Positions 9,043 through 17,782 are shown, counted from the first letter of the stretch. The stretch: DNA of 37,951 bases from Streptosporangiales bacterium (GCA_009379955.1 WHST01000060.1:1-37951), one strand, 5' to 3'. Notes: generated by a model not told the origin, from the letters alone. Numbers and translations: made by a program.

Positions 9043-9912
9043 ATGCCGCAGTCGGTCGAGGAGCTCGTGGCTCTGCTCGAGCTCGAGGAGATCGAGCAGG
9101 GCCTGTACCGCGGGCGTCAGCCGCGTACTGAGCTGCAACGGGTCTTCGGCGGCCAGGTGGCGGGGCAGGCACTCGCCGCCTGCACGAAGACGGTGCCCGA
9201 GGAGCGGCACGTGCACTCGCTGCACAGCTACTTCCTGCGGCCCGGCGATCCGACGGTGCCGATCGTCTACGACGTCGAGCACATCCGCGACGGCGGGTCG
9301 TTCAGCAGCCGCCGGGTGGTGGCGCGCCAGCACGGCCGGGTCATCTTCTACCTGACCGCGTCGTTCCAGGTGGCCGAGCCCGGACCCGACCACCAGGACG
9401 TCATGCCCGACGTGACTCCGCCGGAGGAGGCACCGCCGCTCGGCGAGGTGCTGGCGGCGGCGACCGGCCGGTCGGCGGCGCAGTTCGAGCACGAGTGGGC
9501 CGCGCTCGACGTCAGGTACGCGGGCGACTCCCGACCGGGCGGCGCGCTGCACGACCCGGACCATCCCGCGCTGGCGCGCGTCTGGCTGCGCGCGTCCGCC
9601 CCGCTCCCCGACGACGTCCGGCTGCACGCCTGCGTCCTCACGTACGCGAGCGACCTGACCCTGCTCGCCGTCGCACTCGTGCCGCACGGTCTGGTGCTCG
9701 GGGCGAAGGGCCTGCAGACGGCGTCGCTCGACCATGCGTTGTGGTTCCACCGGCCGTTCCGCGCCGACGAGTGGCTGCTCTACGACCAGGTGTCCCCGTC
9801 GGCGAGCGGCGCGCGCGGCCTCGCGATCGGCCGCCTGTTCCGCCGCGACGGCACCCTGGTCGCGACCGTCGCCCAGGAGGGCCTGACCCGCCTCGTCACC
9901 CCGCGCGAGTAA
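9043..9912 (+). CDS. tesB: Acyl-CoA thioesterase II
   Basis: A 289-residue cytosolic thioesterase with the double hot-dog fold of the TesB family, which hydrolyses medium- and long-chain acyl-CoA to fatty acid and CoA. The N-terminal hot-dog contains VFGGQVAGQAL and HSLHSYFLRPGD; the C-terminal one contains VLTYASDLTLL (catalytic Asp), the SLDHALWFHRPF segment and a late Gln in VAQEGL, which together give the Asp/Thr-Ser/Gln site known from E. coli TesB. I start at the ATG at 9043, with GGGGAG eight bases upstream and the typical MPQSVEELVALL beginning; the upstream GTG adds eleven unconserved residues. It is convergent with the ROK kinase. Confidence 0.94.
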   Translation: MPQSVEELVALLELEEIEQGLYRGRQPRTELQRVFGGQVAGQALAACTKTVPEERHVHSLHSYFLRPGDPTVPIVYDVEHIRDGGSFSSRRVVARQHGRVIFYLTASFQVAEPGPDHQDVMPDVTPPEEAPPLGEVLAAATGRSAAQFEHEWAALDVRYAGDSRPGGALHDPDHPALARVWLRASAPLPDDVRLHACVLTYASDLTLLAVALVPHGLVLGAKGLQTASLDHALWFHRPFRADEWLLYDQVSPSASGARGLAIGRLFRRDGTLVATVAQEGLTRLVTPRE

Positions 9913-9916
9913 TGGG

Positions 9917-10876
9917 TCAGTCGCCGTTCCAGTAGGTGTCGCCCTCGAGGACGAGGCCGGCGGCGCCGACCAGGCCCGCCTGCTGCCCGAGCGCGGCGGG
10001 GACCATGCGTACCTTCTGGGTGAACTCCATGCCGGCGTGGGCGCGAAAGGCGTCCTCGGCCGGGTCGAAGAGCAGCGGGCCCGCCTGGGAGAGGCCGCCG
10101 CCGACGGCCACGACGTCGATGTCGCAGAGTGCCGTGGCGGACGCGACGGCACGGCCGAGTGCCACGCCGCCGCGGCGCAGAGCGGCGGCCGCCACCTCGT
10201 GACCGCGAGCCGCGTCGACGGACAGGTCGCGCGCGGTGGGGCTGCGCCGCTGGCCCTCCCGCCAGTCGCGCTCCTGCGCCCACCGGACGAGCGCGGGACC
10301 GGCGGCGACCGCCTCCAGGCAGCCCTTGCCGCCGCAGACGCAGTCGGGTCCTTCCGGGTCGACGACGATGTGACCGACGTGGCCGGCGTTGCCGCTCGAC
10401 CCGTTGACGAGCCGACCGCCGAGCACGAGACCGCCGCCCACGCCGGTCGAGACGACGATGCCGAGCATGTCGGCGACCCCCTGACCCGCGCCGCGCCAGT
10501 GCTCGCCGATGGCCATCGTCACGGCGTCGTTGTGCAGCCGCACGACCGCGCGCGGGAACTTCTCGGCCAGCATCTTGCGCAACGGGAACGCCTGCCACGC
10601 CGTGATGTTCAGCGGCGACACCTCGCCGGTGGGCCAGGTCATCGGGCCGCTGCAGCCGACTCCGACGCCGGCCAGCCCGCGCCGCGGTCCGTGCGTGGCG
10701 ACCACCCGGTCGACCAGCGCCTCGAGCGTGCGCCACATCGTGTCGCCGGTGACCCGGCGCCCGCGCGGCGTGGGCTCGCGGTCGGAGACGATGACACGTC
10801 CGCGCCGGTCGACGACGGCCACGGCCATCTTCGTCCCCCCGACGTCGATGGCCAGGACCGGACGCGTGTCACCCAC
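9917..10876 (-). CDS. ROK-family sugar kinase, glucokinase-like
   Basis: A 319-residue cytosolic kinase that probably phosphorylates glucose or a related hexose or N-acyl sugar. The N-terminal phosphate loop AIDVGGTKMAVA (residues 9-20) and the catalytic HND (Asp117) are present. The ROK zinc site is intact: GH at 168-169 and Cys179, Cys181 and Cys186 in CVCGGKGC. No N-terminal DNA-binding domain is present, so it is an enzyme rather than a ROK repressor. The GTG start overlaps the stop of the upstream PfkB gene by 8 bp, with GGAGGAG four bases before it, so the two kinases are translationally coupled and probably serve one sugar route. Confidence 0.9.
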   Translation of the reverse strand: MGDTRPVLAIDVGGTKMAVAVVDRRGRVIVSDREPTPRGRRVTGDTMWRTLEALVDRVVATHGPRRGLAGVGVGCSGPMTWPTGEVSPLNITAWQAFPLRKMLAEKFPRAVVRLHNDAVTMAIGEHWRGAGQGVADMLGIVVSTGVGGGLVLGGRLVNGSSGNAGHVGHIVVDPEGPDCVCGGKGCLEAVAAGPALVRWAQERDWREGQRRSPTARDLSVDAARGHEVAAAALRRGGVALGRAVASATALCDIDVVAVGGGLSQAGPLLFDPAEDAFRAHAGMEFTQKVRMVPAALGQQAGLVGAAGLVLEGDTYWNGD

Positions 10877-11819
10877 GGAGCTCCTCCACACCAGCGTCGA
10901 TCTCGTGCCGCCACGGCGGGTCGGCACCTGCACGTCCACACGTCACGGCGGCGACGGTCGACGCGTACCGCAAGGAGGCCGCGAGCGCATCGGCGGAGAG
11001 CTCGGCGAGACGGCTGCGGTCGAGGGCGTCGCGCTCGGCCAGGGCGCCGAGCAGCCCCGCCATGAACGAGTCGCCCGCGCCGACCGTGTCGACCACCTCC
11101 ACCCGTACCGCCGGCACCGTGACCTCGTCACCGCCGACGAGTCCGGTCACTCCGTCGGCCCCGCGCGTCACGACGACCACCGCGGGGCCGAGCCCGACCC
11201 AGCGGCGCGCGGACGCGAGCGGCGCCTCGTCCGGGTACAGCCAGGCGAGGTCCTCGTCGCTCGCGCGCACGACGTCGCTCGTCGCGACCCACCGCTCCAT
11301 CCTCTCGCGGTACGCCTCCCTGCCCACGTCGAGGGCGGGGCGGACGTTGGGGTCGAACGACCTGACCGTGCGCGGCGCCGCGGTACGCACCAGCGCGTCG
11401 TACACCGACGCCGCGGGCTCGAGCACCGCGGCGAGGGAGCCGACGTGGACGGCGGTGCAGCCGTCGGGGAGCACCGGCCGACCCTCGGGCGGCCAGGAGA
11501 AGCCGCTCGTGCCGGCGAGGTAGAAGGCGTACGTGGCCGCGCCGTCGTCGCCCATCGTCACCACGGCGAGGGTCGACGGCTCGGTCGCCTCGACGACGTG
11601 GTCGAGCCGCACGCCAGACTCGGCGAGTCGCGCGCGGACGGCCTGCCCGAACGCGTCCACGGACAGCCGGGAGAGGAAGGCCGTCTTGTGCCCCAGCCGC
11701 GCCAGGGCGAGCGCGGTGTTGGCGGGACTGCCGCCCGGCAGCGCGCGCCAGGACCCGTCGTCCGCCTGCGGCACGAGGTCGATGAGCGCTTCCCCGCCAA
11801 CCACGATCATGTCGAGCAT
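10869..11819 (-). CDS. PfkB-family carbohydrate kinase, fructokinase-like
   Basis: A 316-residue ribokinase-fold kinase. PfkB signature 1 appears as LPGGSPANTALALARLG (residues 28-44) and signature 2 as DTVGAGDSFMAG with catalytic Asp250; the anion-hole GAGD is intact. The SFDPNVRP segment (154-161) is typical of fructokinases. I prefer the ATG at 11819 (MLDMIVVGGE); eleven earlier residues in the longer frame are not conserved. The ribosome site is poor, so the second Met at 11810 is possible. It is the first gene of a two-gene operon with the ROK kinase and would convert a hexose, most likely fructose, to its phosphate. Confidence 0.88.
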   Translation of the reverse strand: MLDMIVVGGEALIDLVPQADDGSWRALPGGSPANTALALARLGHKTAFLSRLSVDAFGQAVRARLAESGVRLDHVVEATEPSTLAVVTMGDDGAATYAFYLAGTSGFSWPPEGRPVLPDGCTAVHVGSLAAVLEPAASVYDALVRTAAPRTVRSFDPNVRPALDVGREAYRERMERWVATSDVVRASDEDLAWLYPDEAPLASARRWVGLGPAVVVVTRGADGVTGLVGGDEVTVPAVRVEVVDTVGAGDSFMAGLLGALAERDALDRSRLAELSADALAASLRYASTVAAVTCGRAGADPPWRHEIDAGVEELRG

Positions 11820-11921
11820 TCTCGCCCATCCCAGGAGCGCCACGCGGGCCACCGTCCGCGCCCGGACGTGCGCGGGAGGCTACGGTGTGTGTCGCACCGA
11901 CGTCGAGGGAGGCGAGCCCGC

Positions 11922-12455
11922 GTGTTTCTGGACAATCTGCTGCTCTGGGTGCACATCGCGGCGGCCATCTTCTGCCTCGGCCCGGTCACCCTCGCCACGT
12001 CCTTCACGCCGCGCTACGTCAGGAACGGCGACGCGTCCGTCGTGCGGTTCCTGCTCCTGACGACACGCATCTTCGGCCTGCTCACGCTGCTCGTCTTCCT
12101 CACCGGTCTCGCACTCGGCCGCGACGAGCTCGGCCGGCCGTGGCTCACGGTCGCGATGACGCTGTTCATCGTCGCGTTCGCCCTGCTGTTCGCCATCGTC
12201 CAGCGCGACCAGGCGGCGGCGCTCAAGGTCCTCACCCCGGAGCCCGAGGAGCCCGCGCCGCCGGCGGCCGACGACGCCGAGGCCGCGACCGACACCGAGC
12301 GCGCACCGGCGGCCACATCGTCGACGTCGACGAAGGAGTCGGCGTCCGCGCGGGGCGCGAGCGTGCAGACCGGGCGCATCGCGGCGTTCTCCGGGGTCAT
12401 CGCGCTGCTGTGGCTGGTGATCCTCGTCTTCATGGTCTGGCAGCCCGGAGGCTGA
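11922..12455 (+). CDS. Four-helix membrane protein, DUF2269-like
   Basis: A 177-residue integral membrane protein. Helices lie at about residues 7-28, 45-66, 75-94 and 153-173. The first helix carries the conserved LLWVHIAAAIFCLGP with a His-Gly pattern like DUF2269 proteins. Between helices 3 and 4 is a 55-residue acidic, Ala/Pro/Thr-rich loop (103-148) that is almost certainly disordered and unusual for the family. The GTG start has GGGAGG eight bases upstream, and homology begins at once. It is divergent from the PfkB gene and followed 68 bp later by the LLM oxidoreductase. The function is unknown. Confidence 0.75.
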   Translation: MFLDNLLLWVHIAAAIFCLGPVTLATSFTPRYVRNGDASVVRFLLLTTRIFGLLTLLVFLTGLALGRDELGRPWLTVAMTLFIVAFALLFAIVQRDQAAALKVLTPEPEEPAPPAADDAEAATDTERAPAATSSTSTKESASARGASVQTGRIAAFSGVIALLWLVILVFMVWQPGG

Positions 12456-12523
12456 CACCGGAATCTCCGGCGGTACCGCGCGGTTCATCGGGTGCCATAC
12501 GTTCCCGAACAAGCGAGGCACCG

Positions 12524-13408
12524 ATGACCGACCACGGACGCGACCTGGCGTTCGGCTATTTCCTGGTCCCGAACGCCGACGACCCGCTGCTCGACCTCGC
12601 GGACGAGGCGGAGCGGCTCGGTCTCGACTACATCGGGATCCAGGACCACCCCTACCAGCGGCGGTACGTCGACACGTGGTCGTTGATCGCCATGATCCTC
12701 GCGCGCACGTCGCGGATCCGGGTGTTCCCCGACGTCGTGAGCCTGCCGCTGCGGCCGCCCGCCGTCCTCGCCAAGGCGGCGGCCTCGCTCGACCTGCTGT
12801 CGGGCGGCAGGTTCGAGCTCGGCCTCGGCGCGGGCGCCTTCTGGGACCCGATCGCGGCGTACGGCGGCCCGCGGCGCACGCCGGGCGAGGCGCTGCAGGC
12901 GCTCGAGGAGGCGATCGCCGTCGTCCGCGCGGTGTGGAGCGGTGAGCGCGGACTCCGGGTCGAGGGCGAGCACTACCGCCTCGCCGGCGCGCACGGCGGG
13001 CCGGTGCCGGCGCACCCGGTCGGGATCTGGCTCGGCACGTACGGCCCGCGCGCCCTGCGCCTCACGGGCCGGCTGGCCGACGGCTGGGTGCCCTCCCTGC
13101 GCGGCGACCTCGACGCGCTCGCCGCGATGGCCACGAGGCTCGACGACGCGGCCACGTCCGCCGGCCGCGACCCGGCCGACATCCGCCGGGTGCTGAACAT
13201 CAACGGCACGATCACCGACGGACGTCCCGAGGGCCTGCTCAACGGTCCGGCCGACCAGTGGGTCGACGAGCTCACCGAGCTGGCCGTGGAGCTCGGCTTC
13301 GACACGTTCGTGCACACGACGGACGACCGCGACCAGCTCCGCCGCTTCGCCGAGGAGGTCGTCCCGGCGGTACGCGACCAGGTGCGCACCGAACGCGGCT
13401 CGCGCTGA
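12524..13408 (+). CDS. LLM-class flavin/F420-dependent oxidoreductase
   Basis: A 294-residue TIM-barrel enzyme of the bacterial luciferase-like superfamily. Conserved features are GLDYIGIQDHP near strand 2, ARTSRIRVFPDVVSLPLRPPAVLAK, the LSGGRFELGLGAGAFWDP segment (about residues 88-105) that shapes the cofactor pocket, and RLADGWVPSLRG. In actinomycetes such proteins usually use coenzyme F420 for hydride transfer, though FMN use cannot be excluded. The substrate cannot be read from the sequence. The ATG has GCGAGG six bases upstream. It ends 3 bp from the stop of the convergent metB gene. Confidence 0.87.
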   Translation: MTDHGRDLAFGYFLVPNADDPLLDLADEAERLGLDYIGIQDHPYQRRYVDTWSLIAMILARTSRIRVFPDVVSLPLRPPAVLAKAAASLDLLSGGRFELGLGAGAFWDPIAAYGGPRRTPGEALQALEEAIAVVRAVWSGERGLRVEGEHYRLAGAHGGPVPAHPVGIWLGTYGPRALRLTGRLADGWVPSLRGDLDALAAMATRLDDAATSAGRDPADIRRVLNINGTITDGRPEGLLNGPADQWVDELTELAVELGFDTFVHTTDDRDQLRRFAEEVVPAVRDQVRTERGSR

Positions 13409-13411
13409 GCG

Positions 13412-14560
13412 TCAGGCGCTCAGGGCGTGGGTGAGGTCGGCCAGCAGGTCGTCGGCGGTCTCGATGCCGACCGACAGGCGCACCAGGTCGGCGGGCACCT
13501 CGAGTGCCGAGCCCACGGCGGACAGGTGCGTCATGCGGCCCGGGTGCTCGATGAGCGACTCGACGCCGCCGAGCGACTCGCCGAGGGTGAAGACCTCGGT
13601 GCGCTCGCAGACGCGGATCGCCTCGCCCTCACCGCCGGCCAACCGGAACGAGACCATGCCGCCGAAGCGCCTCATCTGCTTGGCCGCGACCTCGTGCCCC
13701 GGGTGCCCGGGCAGGCCCGGGTAGAGCACCTCGACCACGCGTGGGTGCGCGGTCAGCAGCTCGACGACGCGCTCGGCGTTGTCGCAGTGCCGGTCCATGC
13801 GCACACCGAGGGTGCGTACGCCACGGAGGGTCAGCCAGGCGTCGAACGGCCCGCCGACGGCGCCCATCGCGTTCTGGTGGAACGCCAGCCGCTCCCCGAG
13901 CTCGGCGTCGCCGGCGACGAGCGCACCGCCCACGACGTCGGAGTGCCCGCCGAGGTACTTGGTGGTCGAGTGCACGACGACGTCCGCGCCTCCCGCGAGC
14001 GGTGCCTGGAGGTAAGGCGAGGCGAACGTGTTGTCGACGACGAGCAGGGCACCGGCATCCCTGGCCACGCCGGCGAGGCCGGCGATGTCGGCGATCCCGA
14101 GGAGCGGGTTCGTCGGCGTCTCGACCCACACCACACGGGTGACGCCCGGCCGGACCGCGGCACGCACCGCGTCGACGTCGTGGACGCTGGCCGGCGTGTA
14201 GTCGAGGCCCCAGCGTTCGAGCACCTTCGCGAAGAGCCGGTACGTGCCGCCGTACGCGTCGTCGGGGATCACAACGTGGTCGCCTGGCCGGCACACGGTG
14301 CGCAGCAGCGTGTCCTCGGCGGCCATGCCCGAGGCGAACGCCAGCCCGCGGGTACCGCCCTCGAGGGACGCGAGGCACTCCTCGAGCGCGGTGCGCGTGG
14401 GGTTGGCCGACCGGCTGTACTCGTAGCCGGATCTCGGGCTACCGACGGCGTCCTGCTTGTAGGTGGAGACCTGGTAGATCGGCGGGACGACCGCGCCGGT
14501 GGCCGGGTCGGCCTGCTGACCGGCGTGGATCGCCCGGGTCTCGAATCCGTGGTGGTTCAC
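13412..14560 (-). CDS. metB: Cystathionine gamma-synthase
   Basis: A 382-residue PLP enzyme of the Cys/Met metabolism family that joins an activated homoserine and cysteine into cystathionine. PLP-binding features are the YSRSANPT loop (48-55), ASGMAAEDT (77-84), ETPTNPLLG (147-155), Asp176 in VVDNTFASP and the Schiff-base Lys201 in STTKYLGGHSD. The C-terminal RLSVGIE signature is intact. The GTG at 14560 follows a TAGGCT box by seven bases with no ribosome site, so it probably begins a leaderless transcript; homology starts within five residues. The cbs gene lies nearby on the same strand but has its own promoter. A cystathionine gamma-lyase role is a possible alternative within this family. 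Confidence 0.92.
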   Translation of the reverse strand: MNHHGFETRAIHAGQQADPATGAVVPPIYQVSTYKQDAVGSPRSGYEYSRSANPTRTALEECLASLEGGTRGLAFASGMAAEDTLLRTVCRPGDHVVIPDDAYGGTYRLFAKVLERWGLDYTPASVHDVDAVRAAVRPGVTRVVWVETPTNPLLGIADIAGLAGVARDAGALLVVDNTFASPYLQAPLAGGADVVVHSTTKYLGGHSDVVGGALVAGDAELGERLAFHQNAMGAVGGPFDAWLTLRGVRTLGVRMDRHCDNAERVVELLTAHPRVVEVLYPGLPGHPGHEVAAKQMRRFGGMVSFRLAGGEGEAIRVCERTEVFTLGESLGGVESLIEHPGRMTHLSAVGSALEVPADLVRLSVGIETADDLLADLTHALSA

Positions 14561-14567
14561 CAGACCG

Positions 14568-14573
14568 AGCCTA
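14568..14573 (-). promoter_or_regulatory. -10 box of a leaderless promoter for metB
   Basis: TAGGCT on the minus strand ends seven bases before the metB GTG. There is no purine-rich ribosome site in between, so transcription and translation probably start together. Confidence 0.55.
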
Positions 14574-14637
14574 CGCACCGTCACCGTCGGTGGCGGGGCC
14601 CGGTCCCGGTCCCGAGCAGGTACGGCAGGCTGAGCAC

Positions 14638-15174
14638 ATGGATCCTGCCCACACCTCACCCGACCGACCGCGCAACGTCACGGTCGCATGCGCCCTGCTC
14701 CTGGTGTCCGCGCTCGCCTGCCTCGCGCAGGCCGCGGTGGTCGGCACGTACCGACCCTGGATGACCGCCATGATGGAGGCGCAGTTCGACATGTTCGGCC
14801 TGCCCTCGTACGCCAGGCCCGACATGAGCGCCACGGTCACCCAGAGCCTGGTGCAGACGGCCGTCATGCTGGTCCTGACGGCGGCGGGCTGGGGCGTGAT
14901 CGCGCTGTTCGCCTACCGCGGCAAGAGCTGGGCCAGGATCCTCGTCATCGTCTTCGGGATGATCGGCGTCGTCGCCGGACCGATCTCGATCATGGTCAGC
15001 GTGGCACTCGCGACGCCGCCCGCGACGTACTTCGCCACCGCCGTGCCCGGCTGGCTCTGCATCATCGCCGGCATGATCCTGCTCTGGCGCGAACCGTCGA
15101 AGAGCTGGTATCAGGCGATGAAGCCCGTGCCCGTCACCCAGTGGCGAGGAACCCCAGCAGGTCCTGCCGCGTGA
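14638..15174 (+). CDS. Four-helix membrane protein between metB and cbs
   Basis: A 178-residue membrane protein of unknown function. Helices lie at about 14-36, 72-92, 99-121 and 135-150, with a 35-residue extracytoplasmic loop after the first helix containing several Met and aromatic residues. The basic YRGKSWAR before helix 3 fits cytoplasmic loops. The pattern recalls small actinobacterial membrane proteins with a DUF2127-like or DUF4064-like layout, but I cannot assign it. GGCAGG lies about eight bases before the ATG. Its last 41 bp overlap the end of cbs on the other strand, so both C termini are encoded by the same DNA. Confidence 0.7.
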   Translation: MDPAHTSPDRPRNVTVACALLLVSALACLAQAAVVGTYRPWMTAMMEAQFDMFGLPSYARPDMSATVTQSLVQTAVMLVLTAAGWGVIALFAYRGKSWARILVIVFGMIGVVAGPISIMVSVALATPPATYFATAVPGWLCIIAGMILLWREPSKSWYQAMKPVPVTQWRGTPAGPAA

Positions 15175-16501
15175 CGACACCGGCGGGCTTGCCATCGACG
15201 TTGACCACGATCGCGTCGGCCTCCTCCAACGCCGTGAGGGCGTCGGACACCGGCTGACCCGAGCCGAGGATCGGCAGCGGCGAAGACATGTGGTGCTCGA
15301 CCGTGTCGGCGAGCCGCGCGCGTCCGTTGAACAGGGCCTGCAGCAGCTCGCGCTCGACGACCGAGCCGACCACCTCCGCCGCCATCACGGGCGGCTCGGC
15401 CTGGACGACCGGGATCTGCGACACCGCGTACGTGCGCAGGATGTCGACGGCGTCGCGCACGGTGTCGTGCGGGTGTGCGTGGACGAGTGCGGGCATCGCG
15501 CCGTCCTTGCCCCGCAGCACCGCGCCGACGGTCGTGTCGGCCGACGCGTCGGCGAAGCCGTACCGCGCCATCCACTCGTCGTTGAAGACCTTCGTCAGGT
15601 AGCCGCGACCGCCGTCCGGGAGGAGCACGACCACCAGGTCGTCGGGCGTGCAGCCCTGCGCCACCTCGAGCGCCGCGGCCACGGCCATGCCGCACGAGCC
15701 GCCGACGAGCAGCGCCTCCTCGCGGGCGAGCCGCCTGGTGGTGGTGAACGAGTCCTTGTCGCTGACGGCGACGATGCGGTCGCAGATCTCCCTGTCGTAC
15801 GTCGTCGGCCAGAAGTCCTCGCCGACGCCCTCGACGAGGTACGGGCGTCCCGTGCCGCCGGAGTACACCGAACCCTCGGGGTCGGCGCCCACGACGGTCA
15901 TCCGGCCGCCGGACACCTCCTTGAGGTACCTGCCGGTGCCGCTGATCGTGCCGCCGGTGCCGATGCCCGCGACGAAGTGCGTGATCCGCTCGTCCGTCTG
16001 TCGCCACAGCTCGGGCCCCGTGGTCTCGTAGTGCGACTGCGGGTTGGCCGGATTCGAGTACTGGTCGGGCTTCCAGGCGTCCTCGCGCTCCTTCGCGAGC
16101 CGGTCGGAGACGCTGTAGTACGAGTCGGGATGGTCGGGCGCGACCGCCGTCGGGCAGACGACGACCTCGGCGCCGTACGCCCGCAGGACGTTCACCTTGT
16201 CGTTGGACACCTTGTCGGGGCAGACGAACACGCACCGGTAGCCACGCGCCTGCGCGACGATGGCGAGCCCGACGCCGGTGTTGCCCGACGTCGGCTCGAC
16301 GATCGTGCCGCCGGGACGCAGGGCGCCGGAGCGCTCGGCCTCCTCGACCATCTTCAGCGCGATGCGGTCCTTCACCGAGCCGCCGGGGTTGAAGTACTCG
16401 ACCTTGGCGTAGACGGGACAGGGCGCCGACCCGGCCAGGCTCCGCAGCCGTACCAGGGGGGTGTCTCCGACAAGATCGAGCACGTTCTCGTACACGTCCA
16501 T
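15134..16501 (-). CDS. cbs: Cystathionine beta-synthase
   Basis: A 455-residue PLP enzyme that condenses serine and homocysteine to cystathionine in reverse transsulfuration. PLP Lys44 lies in GGSVKDR, TSGNTG (71-76) binds the amino-acid substrate carboxylate and GTGGTISG (about 179-186) binds the cofactor phosphate. Two CBS domains occupy about residues 335-455, so it has regulatory modules but no N-terminal haem domain, as in mycobacteria. I choose ATG at 16501 over the GTG two codons upstream, because the TAGCCT -10 box ends six bases before this ATG and would overlap initiation at the GTG. With metB it gives interconversion between cysteine and homocysteine, feeding mycothiol synthesis and methionine. 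Confidence 0.95.
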   Translation of the reverse strand: MDVYENVLDLVGDTPLVRLRSLAGSAPCPVYAKVEYFNPGGSVKDRIALKMVEEAERSGALRPGGTIVEPTSGNTGVGLAIVAQARGYRCVFVCPDKVSNDKVNVLRAYGAEVVVCPTAVAPDHPDSYYSVSDRLAKEREDAWKPDQYSNPANPQSHYETTGPELWRQTDERITHFVAGIGTGGTISGTGRYLKEVSGGRMTVVGADPEGSVYSGGTGRPYLVEGVGEDFWPTTYDREICDRIVAVSDKDSFTTTRRLAREEALLVGGSCGMAVAAALEVAQGCTPDDLVVVLLPDGGRGYLTKVFNDEWMARYGFADASADTTVGAVLRGKDGAMPALVHAHPHDTVRDAVDILRTYAVSQIPVVQAEPPVMAAEVVGSVVERELLQALFNGRARLADTVEHHMSSPLPILGSGQPVSDALTALEEADAIVVNVDGKPAGVVTRQDLLGFLATG

Positions 16502-16507
16502 GGGCAC

Positions 16508-16513
16508 AGGCTA
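16508..16513 (-). promoter_or_regulatory. -10 box of a leaderless promoter for cbs
   Basis: TAGCCT on the minus strand ends six bases before the cbs ATG and no ribosome site is present. It is the same layout as at metB and the DUF2207 gene. Confidence 0.55.
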
Positions 16514-16526
16514 GGGATGGTCCCCG

Positions 16527-16569
16527 GCACCCCGGACGTGGGGCTGTCCCGCGGCACGTCCGGGGGTGC
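16527..16569. other. Hairpin in the cbs-SGNH divergent gap
   Basis: GCACCCCGGACGTG (16527-16540) pairs with CACGTCCGGGGGTGC (16555-16569) with one bulged G and a 14-base loop. It lies just upstream of the cbs promoter on the other side from the gene. A cruciform or protein site is possible; termination seems unlikely at this place. Confidence 0.45.
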
Positions 16570-16653
16570 GCCCCACGGCGGGACGGGGAGCAGCCCCACT
16601 GCGCGCGACGGCCGGCCTCACTAGCGTGAAATCCGTGCCCACCGGGCACACGG

Positions 16654-16711
16654 CACACGCCGGGTGAACGTTCGGCGTCGCTTCGCCGACGTCTCGACCC
16701 GTCGGCGTGTG
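16654..16711 (+). promoter_or_regulatory. Multi-tier stem-loop upstream of the SGNH hydrolase
   Basis: Three nested helices can be drawn. CACACGCC (16654-16661) pairs with GGCGTGTG (16704-16711), GGGT (16662-16665) pairs with ACCC (16697-16700), and ACGT-t-CGGCG (16668-16677) pairs with CGCCGACGT (16684-16692) with a single bulged T and a 6-base loop. Such a long interrupted stem is more than GC content alone would usually give. It could be a structured 5' leader or a small RNA; I recognise no known riboswitch family. Confidence 0.45.
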
Positions 16712-16803
16712 GCGTAACGCGACACCCCCCACCAGCGAACTAACGTTGCTGGTGATCAACGGTGCGTGTCACGGAGAAGGGAACGACGGGAGCGGGGGTT
16801 GGC

Positions 16804-17769
16804 GTGGGCATCGCACGGAGGTTCGCCACCGTGATCGCGTACGGCGGCGGCGGAGTCGGCATCCTGGGCGGCATCCTCGCCGTCGAGGGCCTGTGGGCGA
16901 GGCGCTCGGTCGGTCCGCCGATGTCCGAGCCGCCGGCGGCTGCGGGACGTTACATCGCCCCCGGCGCCGACGCCGAGGCCGCACCGCTCTCCCTCGCCCT
17001 GCTCGGCGACTCGTCCGCCGCGGGACTCGGCGTCACGTCCGCGGTCGAGACCCCCGGCGCACAGCTCGCGCTCGGGCTCTCGACGGTGTCGCGGCGCCCG
17101 GTGCGTCTGCACAGCGTCGCGGCGATCGGCGCGCGCTCAAGCCACGTCGGCGAGCAGGTGACCGCGACCCTGCGCAGACAGGCCCACCCCGACGTCGCGG
17201 TCATCATCATCGGCGCCAACGACGTCACCCACCTCTGCTCGATCACGTCGTCGGCCGAACAGCTGACGTCCGCGATCCGCCGCCTCCGCGGCGCCGGTGC
17301 GCGGGTGGTCGTCGCCACCTGCCCCGACCTCGGCACCATCGAGCCGATCCCGCAACCGCTGCGTGCCCTGGCACGGAGCTACGGACGCCGCCTGGCCGCG
17401 ACCCAGACCGTCGCCTCGGTCGAGGCCGGAGCCCGCGCGGTCTCGCTCGGCGACCTGCTCGGCCCGCAGTTCGCGGAGCGGCCGCGCGAGATGTTCAGCC
17501 CCGACCGGTTCCACCCCTCCGCCGCCGGCTACGCGGCCGCCGCGGGCGCCCTGCTGCCGTCCGTCGTGGCCTCGCTGGGACTCACGACGCCCGGCGGCGC
17601 CGGCGAGACGCCGGCCGCCGAGGTGCTCCCCGTCCGCGAGGCCGCCGTGGAGGCGGCCCGCGACCCGGGGCTCGAGGTCATGCGCGGCACCGTCGCCGGA
17701 CGCGAGCGCGGCCCCAAGGGCCGCTTCGCCGCCCTGCGCCACCGCCCCGCCCGCCGCACCGCGAGCTGA
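16804..17769 (+). CDS. SGNH/GDSL-family lipase or esterase, membrane-anchored
   Basis: A 321-residue hydrolase. A hydrophobic Gly-rich segment (residues 8-30) should act as signal anchor, so the catalytic domain would lie outside the membrane. Block I is LLGDSSAAG with nucleophile Ser70, Block III is IIGAND with Asn139, and Block V is SPDRFHPS with Asp234 and His237; all catalytic residues are present. The tail after residue 255 is Ala/Arg-rich. The GTG at 16804 follows a GGGAGCGGGGG purine run; the in-frame GTG at 16762 is an alternative with a weaker site. A homologue (Rv1075c) sits near cbs in M. tuberculosis, as I recall, and acts as an esterase. Confidence 0.87.
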   Translation: MGIARRFATVIAYGGGGVGILGGILAVEGLWARRSVGPPMSEPPAAAGRYIAPGADAEAAPLSLALLGDSSAAGLGVTSAVETPGAQLALGLSTVSRRPVRLHSVAAIGARSSHVGEQVTATLRRQAHPDVAVIIIGANDVTHLCSITSSAEQLTSAIRRLRGAGARVVVATCPDLGTIEPIPQPLRALARSYGRRLAATQTVASVEAGARAVSLGDLLGPQFAERPREMFSPDRFHPSAAGYAAAAGALLPSVVASLGLTTPGGAGETPAAEVLPVREAAVEAARDPGLEVMRGTVAGRERGPKGRFAALRHRPARRTAS

Positions 17770-17782
17770 CCCATCCCCGCTC

